Positions 38,172 through 51,164 of a stretch of 64,000 bases of DNA are shown one piece after another. The notes under the pieces are model-generated. The model ran no database searches, was not told the DNA's origin, and worked only from the letters and a program-made list of their open reading frames with translations. The DNA is from Mycobacteroides saopaulense. GTDB taxonomy: Bacteria; Actinomycetota; Actinomycetes; Mycobacteriales; Mycobacteriaceae. The DNA lies in NCBI RefSeq assembly GCF_001456355.1, contig NZ_CP010271.1, positions 3,968,001 through 4,032,000 of the forward strand. Direction: 5' to 3'. The position numbers and the translations under genes were made by a program. The first letter of the stretch is position 1. Each line of letters begins with the position of its first letter.

Positions 38172-39496
38172 GTGACTGTCGGGACGCCGCGGCTAGCGCA
38201 CCCGTCGACCGAGCCCGTCGGCGCGACGACAACCGTCGTGCCGGCTCATCCGTGGTGGTGGTTTCTCAAGTCCACACCCGGCAAGATTCTGCTGCTCGGC
38301 ATTGCCCTCGCCACCGCCGGCGTGCTGTCCGCGGTGGCCACCTCGGCGAGCGTGCAGAACCGGCAACTCGCCCTGAGCACGGTGCTCAACCACACCGAAC
38401 CATTGGCCTTCTCGGCCGGACAGCTGTACAGCACACTGTCGGTCGCCGACGCCGCCGCGACCACCGCCTTCATCGCGGGTACCGAGCCGCAGGGGGTGCG
38501 GGAACGGTACGAACAGGCGATCACCGATGCCTCGACCGCGCTCGTGGCCGCTTCCAGTGGGCTCACCGATAGACCGATGCAAGAGCTGCTGAGCCGGATC
38601 AATGCCGAGCTGTCGGTGTACACCGGATTGATCGAGACGGCACGCACCAACAATCGGGCGAGCAATCCGGTCGGCGCCTCCTATCTGAGCGAGGCGTCCT
38701 CGTTGATGCAGCGCACGATCCTCCCGGATGCGCAGCTCCTCTATGAGGAAACGTCCAACCGCGTCGACCAGGAGACCAGCTCATCGACGCGGGTACCTTT
38801 CCCGGTCATCCTCATCGTGCTGTGCACCATGATCGGCGGGGTCTTCGGCCATCGCTGGCTGTCCAAGCGGACGCGGCGCATGATCAACCCCGGCATGCTG
38901 GCCGGCGGATTGGCCCTACTGCTTATGGTGGTTTGGGTGGGTATCGCACTGGCCGTCTCCGCCTCGTTGGGCACCGAGGCGCGCAATGGCGGCGCTCATT
39001 CACTCAAAACCATCACCCAACTGGTCATCTCGGCCCAGCAGGCCCGTGCCGACGAGACACTTGCGCTCATCCGCCGTGGCGACGAGAGCGTGCGCAAGAA
39101 GTCCTACTACGACCGCATCGACGAGATGGAACGCAAGATCGGCGACTACCTGTCGAATCCGGACGCCATTGCCCGCGCCGACCTGGAACGCGCCCAACAG
39201 CTGCTCACCAAGTGGCGCCAGGCCGATGATCGGATCAACGCGTACATCGGGGTGGGCAACTACCAGGCCGCGACCCAGGTGGCCCTGGGCAGCAGCGAGT
39301 CGGACTCGACGCCGGCCTTCGACAGCCTCGACGCCTCGCTGCGCAACGGTGCGCAGGACAGTCGCCGCCAGCTCCGGTCGGGAGTGCTCAATGCCGAACG
39401 CGCGTTGACGTTGTCGTCCGCGGGTGCCTTGATTCTCTCGGTGGGTGGCGCGATATGTGTGGGAGTCGGCCTGTGGCCGCGGCTGAGCGAGTACCG

Positions 39497-39500
<4 letters not shown>
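38172..39500 (+). CDS. glnX: Transmembrane protein GlnX (Rv0412c-like) of the PknG sensing system
   Basis: A 442-aa membrane protein with about four transmembrane helices: near residues 35-58, 205-222, 240-265 and 410-430. Two extracytoplasmic helical domains (about 60-200 and 265-405, rich in heptad-like Leu/Ala pattern) lie between, like chemoreceptor sensory domains. In mycobacteria GlnX connects the amino-acid-binding lipoprotein GlnH to the kinase PknG. All three genes overlap here (ATGA at 39497-39500, TGATG at 40463-40467). No kinase or HAMP motif is visible in this protein. Confidence 0.9.
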
Positions 39501-42748
<3,248 letters not shown>

Positions 42749-42752
<4 letters not shown>

Positions 42753-43891
42753 ACGGCGCCCACGGCCGCCCTGGCGATGGCCAACTCCTCGTTGGTGGGC
42801 ACCACCAACACGGTCACCCGTGAGGCGTCGGTGGAGATACGGCGAATCTCACTGGACCGTAACTGATTTCGCTCGGCGTCTATTTCGATGCCGAGCACTT
42901 CCAGCCCGGCCATGGCATCGGCCCGTAGCACCGTGTCGTTCTCCCCCACCCCGGCGGTGAACGAGATGACGTCGGCACCACCCAACGTGGCGATGTAGGC
43001 GCCGATGTACTTGCGCAGCCGGTGCACATACACGTTGTAGGCAAGCTGCGCCGCGCCGTCACCGGCCTCGATCAGGCGGTGCACCTCACGAAAATCGTTG
43101 GCACCGCACAGTCCGAGCATCCCGGAGCGCCGGTTGAACACGGTGTCGATCTCGTCGATGCTCATCCCGTGACGTGCCAGGTGGAACACGATGCCCGCGT
43201 CGATGTCTCCGGTACGGGTGCCCATCACCAGACCTTCCAACGGGGTGAGGCCCATCGAGGTCTCCACCGCTCGACCGCGCAGGATCGCCGACGCCGAAGC
43301 CCCGTTGCCCAGATGCAACACGATCTGGTTGATGTCGGCGTACCCGCGCTCCAGGAATGCGGCGGCCTGCTGCGACACATACTGGTGCGAGGTGCCGTGG
43401 AATCCGTAGCGCCGTATGCCATACCGCTCGGCGACATCGCGATCGAGCGCGTAGATGGCCGCCGCCGGCGGCAGACTGTAGAAGAACGCGGTGTCGAACA
43501 CCGCCACCTGCGTCACGTCGGGCAGCAGGCGTCGCGCCACCTCGATGCCCTGGACGCCCGCCGGATTGTGCAGGGGCGCCAGTGAGGACAGCTCGGCGAT
43601 CTGCGCCACCACCGCGTCGTCGAGCACCGTCGGCTCATGGAACTTCTGCCCACCGTGCACCACGCGATGTCCGACGACCACGACGTCGTCGGTGTCGATG
43701 GAGTCGAAGACCAGCCGCAGCGCCTCGTCGTGGTTGCGAACCGGCTCTTCACCGATGAGGCTCTCGGACGAAGAGGAAACCGCACCGATGCGTTCCACCA
43801 GGCCATGCGCGTCCACTCGTCCCGAATTCGGTTCGATGAGTTGATACTTCACCGACGAGGAGCCGCAGTTGAGGACCAGCACGGCGGTCAT
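42749..43891 (-). CDS. ackA: Acetate kinase
   Basis: A 380-aa ASKHA-fold kinase that makes ATP and acetate from acetyl phosphate, or the reverse. Visible motifs are [12 protein letters not shown] at the N-terminus, [11 protein letters not shown], the catalytic-Arg/His region [12 protein letters not shown], and [11 protein letters not shown] (adenine/phosphate site). The C-terminal ADENCVL-like [11 protein letters not shown] closes the ATP site. It overlaps pta by 4 bases and lies downstream of it, as in M. tuberculosis (Rv0408-Rv0409). Confidence 0.97.
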
Positions 43892-45975
43892 CGGGTCAGG
43901 TCCTGTGCCTGGATCGCGGTGATGGCCACGGTGTTGACGATGTCCTCCACCAGTGCCCCACGCGAAAGGTCGTTGATGGGCTTGCGCAACCCCTGCAGCA
44001 CGGGCCCGATGGCGATGGCGCCGGCACTGCGCTGCACCGCCTTGTAGGTGTTGTTCCCGGTGTTGAGGTCGGGGAAGATCAGCACCGTCGCCCGGCCCGC
44101 GACGGGAGAATCGGGCATCTTGGTGGCGGCCACCGACGGTTCGACCGCGGCGTCGTACTGAATGGGGCCCTCCACCAGCAACTCCGGCTGCCGCGTGCGG
44201 ACCAGTTCGGTGGCAATGCGCACCTTCTCGACCTCGGCACCGCTCCCCGAGTTACCCGTCGAGTAGGACAGCATCGCGACGCGCGGATCGATGCCGAACT
44301 GCGCGGCGGTCCGCGCCGAGGAGATGGCGATATCGGCCAACTGCTCGGAGGTGGGGTCGGGCACGATGGCACAGTCTCCGTATGCCAGCACGCGATCGGC
44401 GAGGCACATCAGGAAGATGCTGGACACCGTGGAAACACCGGACATCGTCCTTATGACTTCGAACGCCGGCCTAATCGTGTGCGCGGTGGTGTGTGCCGCA
44501 CCCGAAACCATGCCGTCGACCATGTCGTTGTACACCAGCATGGTGCCGAAATATGAGACGTTGCGCATGATCTCGCGCGCCCGGTCGGCCGTCATCCCCT
44601 TGTGCTTGCGCAGCTCGAAATACTGGCCCGCGAACTGTTCGGCGAGCTCACTCGTCTTGGGACTGACAACGACCGCGTTCGAGATGTCGACACCGAGCTC
44701 GGCGGCACGGGAACGGATTTCGGTCTCTTCACCCAGGATGGTCAAGTCCGCGACCTGACGTTGGAGCAGCCGCCCGGCCGCCTTGAGAATCCTGTCGTCA
44801 TCGCCTTCCGGCAGCACGATGCGCTTGCGATTGTCGCGCGCCCGATCCAACAGCTGGTACTCGAACATCTGCGGCGTGGTCACCGAGGGAATCGGAATGG
44901 CAAGCTGCGCAATGAGTTCTGCGCCATCGACATACTTGTCCATCAGGGCGAGCGCGGTGTCGATCTTACGCGCCGAGGCAACGGTGACCCGGCCCCGCGC
45001 ATGCGCCGCCGCACTCGCGGTCTCGAAGGTGCCCGAGTCGGTCGCGATGATGGGCAGCCGCAGGCCGATGCCGTCCACCAGGTCGGCGATCCGCGGATGC
45101 AGCTTGAGCCCGCCGTTGAGGATGATGGCAGACAGCGACGGAAATCCCTCCGCCACATGTGCGCTCGCCACCGCCAGCAGCACATCGGAGCGGTCGGCCG
45201 GGAAGATGACTGCCTGGCCCTCCTGCAGCCGCTCCAGGCAGTGCTCGGCCGTCATGCCCGCCACCATGAAGCTGGTCGCCTCGCGCGACAGCAACGCCTC
45301 GTCGCCACTGACCAAAGAGCCCTTGACCGCCTTCATCAGTTCTTCCACCGATGGCGAGACCAACAACGGCACCTCGGGCAGCACCCAAGCGGGCTTGTCG
45401 AAACGAGACAACGCCTGGCGCACGTCGTCCAACTGCTCGGGATTGCACCGGTTGGCGACGATGGCGGCGGTGTGCGCACGCTGCGCCTTGAGTTCCCCGA
45501 GACAGACCTCGGCAAGGGCCGCCACCTCTTCGGGTGTCCGATCGAATCCCTTGATGGTCAACAGAACCGGAGCGCCGAGGTTTACCGCGATGCGGGCGTT
45601 GGTGCTCAACTCGCTGGGGCTGGCCACATCGGTGTAGTCACTGCCGACGATCACCACGGCGTCGCAGCGCTCGGCGACCGCGTGGTACCTGTCCACGATC
45701 TGCGCGATCGCCGCATCCGGGTCCTGGTGCACGTCGTGGTACGAGACACCGAGACAGTCCTCGTATGCGATGTCGGCGGTGCTTTGTTCCAGCAGCAGTT
45801 CCAGGATGTAGTCCACGCTCTCCCCGGACCGCGCGATGGGACGGAAGACACCCACGCGCGCCACCGACGCCGCCAGCCGATGCATCACACCCAGTGCGAC
45901 GGTGGATTTTCCGGTATCACCTTCGGGCGAGGCAATGTAGATGCTGGATGCCTTCGATGCTCTAGCCTCGGTCAT
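43888..45975 (-). CDS. pta: Phosphate acetyltransferase
   Basis: A 695-aa long-form Pta that interconverts acetyl-CoA and acetyl phosphate. The N-terminal P-loop-like domain ([14 protein letters not shown], about 15-30) and DRTGG domain (about 215-330) precede the catalytic PTA_PTB domain (about 370-690) with [37 protein letters not shown] and [17 protein letters not shown]. It sits between the mannosidase (overlap 4 bases) and ackA (overlap 4 bases) in one minus-strand operon. Confidence 0.96.
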   Translation of the reverse strand: MTEARASKASSIYIASPEGDTGKSTVALGVMHRLAASVARVGVFRPIARSGESVDYILELLLEQSTADIAYEDCLGVSYHDVHQDPDAAIAQIVDRYHAVAERCDAVVIVGSDYTDVASPSELSTNARIAVNLGAPVLLTIKGFDRTPEEVAALAEVCLGELKAQRAHTAAIVANRCNPEQLDDVRQALSRFDKPAWVLPEVPLLVSPSVEELMKAVKGSLVSGDEALLSREATSFMVAGMTAEHCLERLQEGQAVIFPADRSDVLLAVASAHVAEGFPSLSAIILNGGLKLHPRIADLVDGIGLRLPIIATDSGTFETASAAAHARGRVTVASARKIDTALALMDKYVDGAELIAQLAIPIPSVTTPQMFEYQLLDRARDNRKRIVLPEGDDDRILKAAGRLLQRQVADLTILGEETEIRSRAAELGVDISNAVVVSPKTSELAEQFAGQYFELRKHKGMTADRAREIMRNVSYFGTMLVYNDMVDGMVSGAAHTTAHTIRPAFEVIRTMSGVSTVSSIFLMCLADRVLAYGDCAIVPDPTSEQLADIAISSARTAAQFGIDPRVAMLSYSTGNSGSGAEVEKVRIATELVRTRQPELLVEGPIQYDAAVEPSVAATKMPDSPVAGRATVLIFPDLNTGNNTYKAVQRSAGAIAIGPVLQGLRKPINDLSRGALVEDIVNTVAITAIQAQDLTR

Positions 45976-48965
45976 GCGCGCCTTTCTACGCCGGGGAATC
46001 GCAGCGTCAGGATCTTGAACGGACGTAGTGTCAGGTGAATCTCGTCGCCGTCGAAACTGACCGCGTCGGATGAAGCGATGGGACGCTCCAGCAGGTCGGT
46101 GACGATCGCCTGCTGGTGGTCGAAGTTCGTGATGAGTGCTGCGTCGGCCCGTCCACCGCGTGACTCGTAGAGCCGCACGATGACATCGCCGGAACCGTCC
46201 AGCGCCAGCTTGACCGATTCCACTACCACGGCCGGGTTATCCAGGCTGACAAGAGGTTCGATGCTTGTCACCGCACCATCGCGCACCCGAGCATCGAGGT
46301 TGCGTCGATACCCCTCCTCGACCGCGTCGCCGATCGCAGCACCGGGTCGCACGGAGAATCTCAGCCGATGATGCCCCTGATCACACTCGGGATCCGGGAA
46401 GAGCGGCGCCCGCAACAGGGACATCCGCACCACGGTGGTGGACCCGCACCGGCTGATGTCGTGCCCGTACGTCGAATCGTTGGCGACGGCCACCCCGTAC
46501 CCGGATTCACCCACGTGGACCCAGCGGTGCGCGCAGATCTCGAACTTGGCCTCATCCCATGAGGTGTTGGCGTGCGTGGGCCGGTACACATGGCCGAACT
46601 GGATTTCCGAGGCCGAGCGGTCGGCCTGCACGTCGAAGGGAAACGCCAACTTGAGCAGCTTCTCGGACTCATGCCAGTCGACGTCGATCTCGACGTCCAG
46701 GGACGGCGATCGGTCCCGCAGCGTGATGCGTTGCACCAGGCGTGAATTGCCGAATGTCCGCTCGATGACCAGCGCATCGTCCACGACGGTCACCGAGTCC
46801 GCCGAGCTCAGATCGGTCACGGTGTTGCGATAGAAGCCGTCGATATCCCAGGCATCCCACTGGTTCGGCGTATCCCGGTGCAGTTGCAGCAGGTTGCCGG
46901 GAGCCGCCATCGCCTCGCGCCCGGTGGCGCCGTCGACGAGCGAGACCAGCAGCCCGTCGGAATCGAACGCGGCGGCAAGAACGCCGTTGTCCAGCAGGAA
47001 TCCCGCGCCGGATTTGGCGGGAGTGACCGGCTGCGGCAGCTCGACCGCCGCGGCGCCCAGGGCCGGCACCCCGTCACGATCGTGCGGCGCGGCGTTGAAG
47101 ACCAATCTCCGGTCGCCCTCACCCGCCAAGGCACCGATCGCCGAGTCGATCATGGCCTCGAGTCTCTTCGCGATCGCCGCGTAGTTGCGTTCGGCATCCC
47201 TATGCACCCAGGCGATGGAGCTGCCGGGCAGAATGTCGTGGAACTGTTGCAGTAGCACCAGTTTCCAGATCTCGTCCAACTCGGCATACGGGTACTCGAA
47301 CCCGGTGCGCAACGCGGCCGTCGCGGCCCACAGCTCGGCCTCGCGCAGCAGATGCTCGCTGCGACGGTTGCCCTGCTTGGTGTTCGCCTGCGAGGTGTAG
47401 GTGCCCCGGTGCAGCTCGAGATAGAGCTCACCGGACCAACGCGGAGGATTGACGTACTCGGCCCGGGCGGCCGCGAAGAACTCCGCGGGGGTGCCGAGAG
47501 CGACCGTCGGCGAGCCTTCCAGGGAGCGTTTCCTTGTTGCGTAGGCCAGCATTTCGCGGGTGGGGCCACCGCCGCCGTCCCCGTAACCGAAGGGCACCAA
47601 CGACATGGTGCCGGCACCGGAGTCGCGATAGTTGCGCTGGGCGTGCGCAAGGTCGCCGCCGCCCAGATCGGAGTTGTAGGTGTCGACGGGCGGGAAGTGC
47701 GTGAACACCCCGGTGCCGTCGATCCCCTCCCAGATAAAGGTGTGATGCGGCATCCGGTTGACAGAGTTCCACGAAATCTTCTGGGTCAGAAAATATTCCG
47801 ATCCCGACGCGGCGACAATCTGTGGCATGGCCGCGGAGTAGCCGAACGAATCGGGCAACCACACCTCGGGGGTGTCGATTCCGAACTCGTCGAGAAAGAA
47901 CCGCTTACCCGCCACGAACTGGCGTGCCATCGCTTCCGAGCCCGGCATGTTGGTGTCGGCCTCGACCCACATGCCGCCGACCGGAATGAACTGCCCCGCA
48001 GCGACCTTCTCCTTGATGCGGGCGAAGAGGGTGGGGTACTTGTCCTTGATCCAGGCGTACTGCTGCGCCGACGAGCAGGCGAACCGGAAGTCGGGATGGC
48101 GGTCCATCAGGTCGACCATGTTGGAGAAGGTCCGCGCGCACTTGCGAACCGTCTCGCGCACCGGCCACAACCAGGCCGAATCGATGTGGGCATGACCGAC
48201 CGCGGTGATCCGATGCGCGCTGGCATATGCCGGACGCGCCAGGACGTCGGCGAGCTCGGCGCGCCCGGCTGCCGCGGTACCGGCCAGGTCGTCGGGATTC
48301 ACCGTGTCCAGCATGCGTTCAAGCGCGCGCAAGATTTCGTGACGGCGCGGCAGATCCTCGGGAAGGGTGTGCATCAGCCCGTCCAGGGTGGCGATGTCCT
48401 GCTGCAACCCCCACAGGTTCAGGTCGCGGAGCCCGAGATCGACCCCGCCCAGCCGATACAGGGCCTCCTCGCCGCTGGTGGCCTTGTCCCCCAAGGGCAT
48501 CGGCGACCAGAAATGCTTACCGATATCCGGATTGGCGGCGGCCTCGATGTAGAAGTCGACAGGTGCTTGCGGGTCGTCGATGGGCACGAAGGCGTTGCGC
48601 GGCGCGATGCCCTTCACCACGGTGCCGTCGGGCCGATACACCAGGCCCTCGGCGTTGAAGCCCGGTCCACCGGTGAAGCCGAGCTCCACCCGCATTTCGG
48701 GGGCACCGTCGGAGCGCGTGCGCCATTGCTGCGGAACGGTGCCCGTCACATGCAGCCACATCGTGGACCACGGCGGCCCCCATGGGGTCCCCGGAGTGAT
48801 CTCGTCGAACTCCTGCGTCACCGCCTCCGCGAACGGTACCGGCTCACCGGGCACGGCCCAGGCGGTCACCGTCAGCGGCGCCGAATCCACGTAGACGGCA
48901 CAGTTCAGCCGCTTGTCGACGAAGCGCCGGATGCGGTCCTCAACGATTCGCCGGTCGTCATGCAT
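45972..48965 (-). CDS. GH38 alpha-mannosidase
   Basis: A 997-aa cytoplasmic glycoside hydrolase (no signal peptide). The GH38 zinc-site motif HAHID (in AVGHAHIDSAWLWP, near residue 265) and the nucleophile Asp in WLPDSFGYSAAMPQI are present, followed by the middle three-helix domain and C-terminal beta domains ending in LRPFKILTLRFPG. It removes alpha-mannose from glycans. M. tuberculosis has a similar enzyme (Rv0648) elsewhere; here it is the first gene of the pta-ackA operon with ATGA overlap to pta, an unusual link. It may recycle mannose from lipoglycans. Confidence 0.93.
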   Translation of the reverse strand: MHDDRRIVEDRIRRFVDKRLNCAVYVDSAPLTVTAWAVPGEPVPFAEAVTQEFDEITPGTPWGPPWSTMWLHVTGTVPQQWRTRSDGAPEMRVELGFTGGPGFNAEGLVYRPDGTVVKGIAPRNAFVPIDDPQAPVDFYIEAAANPDIGKHFWSPMPLGDKATSGEEALYRLGGVDLGLRDLNLWGLQQDIATLDGLMHTLPEDLPRRHEILRALERMLDTVNPDDLAGTAAAGRAELADVLARPAYASAHRITAVGHAHIDSAWLWPVRETVRKCARTFSNMVDLMDRHPDFRFACSSAQQYAWIKDKYPTLFARIKEKVAAGQFIPVGGMWVEADTNMPGSEAMARQFVAGKRFFLDEFGIDTPEVWLPDSFGYSAAMPQIVAASGSEYFLTQKISWNSVNRMPHHTFIWEGIDGTGVFTHFPPVDTYNSDLGGGDLAHAQRNYRDSGAGTMSLVPFGYGDGGGGPTREMLAYATRKRSLEGSPTVALGTPAEFFAAARAEYVNPPRWSGELYLELHRGTYTSQANTKQGNRRSEHLLREAELWAATAALRTGFEYPYAELDEIWKLVLLQQFHDILPGSSIAWVHRDAERNYAAIAKRLEAMIDSAIGALAGEGDRRLVFNAAPHDRDGVPALGAAAVELPQPVTPAKSGAGFLLDNGVLAAAFDSDGLLVSLVDGATGREAMAAPGNLLQLHRDTPNQWDAWDIDGFYRNTVTDLSSADSVTVVDDALVIERTFGNSRLVQRITLRDRSPSLDVEIDVDWHESEKLLKLAFPFDVQADRSASEIQFGHVYRPTHANTSWDEAKFEICAHRWVHVGESGYGVAVANDSTYGHDISRCGSTTVVRMSLLRAPLFPDPECDQGHHRLRFSVRPGAAIGDAVEEGYRRNLDARVRDGAVTSIEPLVSLDNPAVVVESVKLALDGSGDVIVRLYESRGGRADAALITNFDHQQAIVTDLLERPIASSDAVSFDGDEIHLTLRPFKILTLRFPGVERRA

Positions 48966-48995
48966 GACCTGACCCTATCGGCTCGCCAACTTCGC

Positions 48996-49343
48996 TCAGA
49001 CACTCTCGCCAAGACGAACGGTGACCGTCACGCGGCCGCTGTCGTCCTTCGTGGCGATTCCGTATCCGGGCACGTCAACCCCGTTGAGCCGGAGCTGTAG
49101 CGGCCTGCCCTCCCCGAGAAAGTTGCGCCACCACTTCTTGGATTCGGGGATGCCGACCCAGATCACGATGTCGTCGCCCGAACGCCAGTAGTTGACCGGC
49201 GTGCTGAAGATCTGCCCCGATCGCCGGCCCGTGTAGGTGACGATCGTGAAGTAGCGGCCCGCCAGACTGCGCAGGCCCGGCACGTTCAGTGCGATCACCG
49301 GCACGGTGTTGACCGCGTCGACAATGCGTCGGAGCAGGCTCAT
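48996..49343 (-). CDS. F420-dependent nitroreductase family protein (Ddn-like)
   Basis: A 115-aa split-barrel protein with the deazaflavin-dependent oxidoreductase pattern: VTYTGRRSGQIFSTPVNYW (the xTxGRxSG binding loop), IVIWVGIPESKKWWRNFLG (W-x-x-N-L motif) and a C-terminal strand. It is shorter than Ddn (151 aa), mostly at the N-terminus. It lies 8 bases from fgd1, the main supplier of reduced F420, so it is probably an F420H2-using or binding protein. Substrate unknown. Confidence 0.85.
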   Translation of the reverse strand: MSLLRRIVDAVNTVPVIALNVPGLRSLAGRYFTIVTYTGRRSGQIFSTPVNYWRSGDDIVIWVGIPESKKWWRNFLGEGRPLQLRLNGVDVPGYGIATKDDSGRVTVTVRLGESV

Positions 49344-49350
49344 GCCCCGC

Positions 49351-50364
49351 TCATCCCAGCTTGCGCAGGCGCGGCTCGAGGTCGCTCTTGAACAACTCCA
49401 GGAATCGCTTCTGGTCGTGGCCCGGCGCGTGGAACACCAGGTGGTTCAGGCCCCAGCCGACATAGTCGGCGACCTTCTCGACCGCCTCGTCCGGATCGGA
49501 GGCGACGATCCAGCGCTTGGCGACCTGCTCGATGGGCAGCTCGTCGGCGGCACGTTCCATCTCGATCGGATCGTGGATGCTGTGCTTCTGCTCGGGGGTC
49601 AGCGACAACGGCGCCCAGAAGCGGGTGTTCTCCAGCGCCTTTTCCGGATCCGGGTCGTAGGAGATCTTGATCTCGATCATCCGGTCGATATCGTCGAAGC
49701 TGCGCTCGGCCAGCGCGGCACCTTCGCGGACCGCCGGAATGAGCTTGCCGGAGTACAGCTCCTCGCCCTTGCCCGAGGTGCAGATGAATCCGTCGCCGGC
49801 CCGCCCGGCGTACTTGGCGACGACGGCGCCGCCCGCGGCGATGTAGACCGGGATGCCGCCCTCGGGCACGTCGTAGATGGCCGCGCCCTGGATGCGGTAG
49901 TACTCGCCCTCGAAGTCGACGCGCTCACCGGTCCACAGCTCGCGCATGAGCCGGACGGACTCACGCAGCCGCGCGAAGCGCTCCTTGAACTCCGGCCACT
50001 CGCCGATGAAGCCGGTGGCGATCTCGTTGAGCGCCTCGCCGGTGCCGACCCCCAGGAAGATGCGGCCCGGGTACAGACACCCCATGGTGGCGAAGGCCTG
50101 CGCGGTGACGGCCGGGTTGTAGCGGAAGGTCGGGGTCAGCACCGAGGTGCCGAGTTGCAGCCGCTGGGTGCGCTCACCGACGGCCGTCATCCAGGCCAGC
50201 GAGAACGGGGCGTGGCCGCCGTTGTACCGCCACGGCTGGAAGTGATCGCTCACCGTCGCGCTGTCGAAACCGTGCGACTCGGTGGCGACCGCCAACTCCA
50301 CGAGCTCACGCGGCGCGAACTGCTCCGCCGATGCCTTGTATCCCAGCTTCAGTTCTCGTGCCAT
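49351..50364 (-). CDS. fgd1: F420-dependent glucose-6-phosphate dehydrogenase
   Basis: A 337-aa luciferase-fold enzyme that oxidises glucose-6-phosphate and reduces F420. Conserved segments: [16 protein letters not shown] (about 39-54, with the catalytic-site His and Trp), [30 protein letters not shown], and [11 protein letters not shown] near the C-terminus. Length is one more than M. tuberculosis FGD1. It is divergent from the metallo-beta-lactamase-fold gene, as Rv0407 is from Rv0406c, with an inverted repeat in between. Confidence 0.97.
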   Translation of the reverse strand: MARELKLGYKASAEQFAPRELVELAVATESHGFDSATVSDHFQPWRYNGGHAPFSLAWMTAVGERTQRLQLGTSVLTPTFRYNPAVTAQAFATMGCLYPGRIFLGVGTGEALNEIATGFIGEWPEFKERFARLRESVRLMRELWTGERVDFEGEYYRIQGAAIYDVPEGGIPVYIAAGGAVVAKYAGRAGDGFICTSGKGEELYSGKLIPAVREGAALAERSFDDIDRMIEIKISYDPDPEKALENTRFWAPLSLTPEQKHSIHDPIEMERAADELPIEQVAKRWIVASDPDEAVEKVADYVGWGLNHLVFHAPGHDQKRFLELFKSDLEPRLRKLG

Positions 50365-50386
50365 CCGCGCGCTCCTCGCCTCATAG

Positions 50387-50418
50387 TGAGTTCTTCAACC
50401 ACCCTAACCAAGGACTCA
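50387..50418. promoter_or_regulatory. Inverted repeat in the fgd1/MBL divergent promoter
   Basis: TGAGTTCTT (50387-50395) and AAGGACTCA (50410-50418) are 9-base arms matching at 8 positions with a 14-base centre. They lie in the 68-base gap between divergent starts (50364 and 50433), so a dimeric regulator bound here could control both. Confidence 0.45.
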
Positions 50419-50432
50419 TTACTCTCTATTTC

Positions 50433-51164
50433 ATGGTCGAGGTCACCCAGGTCAGCGACGCCGTGCACGTGGTCAACGGGGAAGCCGTCAACTGGGTGAT
50501 CGCCTCGGATGACTCGGGCATAACGCTCTTCGACTCCGGCTATCCGGGCGATCGCGACGACGTTCTGAAATCCATTGCCGCGCTGGGGCACAAGCCCCAG
50601 GACGTGCGGGCCGTGGTGCTGACCCACGGACACATCGACCACATGGGGACCGCCATCTGGTGGGCCGCCGAGCACGGGGTACCGGTCTACGCCCACAACG
50701 CCGAATTGGGCAACGTGCGACGTGACTATGTGGACCAGGCCGAGCCCTTCAAGGTGGTGCTGAATCTGTGGCGACCCGGCTGGCTGCCGTGGGTCATCCA
50801 CGCGATGCGCCTCGGCGCCGGGGTGCGTGACGGCATTCCCACGGCGGCCCCGATCGGGCCCGAACTTGCCGACCTGCCGGGCGCGCCCGTCCCCATCCCG
50901 ACTCCCGGGCACAGCGGCGGCCACTGCTCGTACCTGGTGGCCGGGCATGTGCTGGTAGTGGGCGATGCCATCATCACCGGGCATCCCATCGCGAAGCGCT
51001 CCGGGCCGCAGCTGCTCCCCACCCCGTTCACCAAGGACATGGACCAGGCACGCCGCAGCGCCGAGGCCCTTGCCGATGTCGACGCCGACGTGCTGGCCCC
51101 CGGCCATGGCCCGGCCTGGATCGGGTCACTGCGCGACGCGGTCCACCTCGCCCTGAGCGAATGA
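50433..51164 (+). CDS. Metallo-beta-lactamase-fold hydrolase (Rv0406c-like)
   Basis: A 243-aa protein from ATG 50433; a longer frame would overlap fgd1. The dinuclear metal motif HxHxDH is intact (VLTHGHIDHMGT, about residues 66-77), with the later His in IPTPGHSGGHCSYL, Asp in LVVGDAIITGH and the last His in LAPGHGPAWI. This is the glyoxalase-II-like hydrolase set. M. tuberculosis has the same gene divergent from fgd1. Its 3' end overlaps the convergent monooxygenase gene by 39 bases. Substrate unknown. Confidence 0.9.
   Translation: MVEVTQVSDAVHVVNGEAVNWVIASDDSGITLFDSGYPGDRDDVLKSIAALGHKPQDVRAVVLTHGHIDHMGTAIWWAAEHGVPVYAHNAELGNVRRDYVDQAEPFKVVLNLWRPGWLPWVIHAMRLGAGVRDGIPTAAPIGPELADLPGAPVPIPTPGHSGGHCSYLVAGHVLVVGDAIITGHPIAKRSGPQLLPTPFTKDMDQARRSAEALADVDADVLAPGHGPAWIGSLRDAVHLALSE

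Noticed and set aside
47352..49100. 582-aa plus-strand frame opposite the mannosidase
   Set aside because: Antisense shadow of a GH38 gene with intact motifs; no start context and atypical composition.
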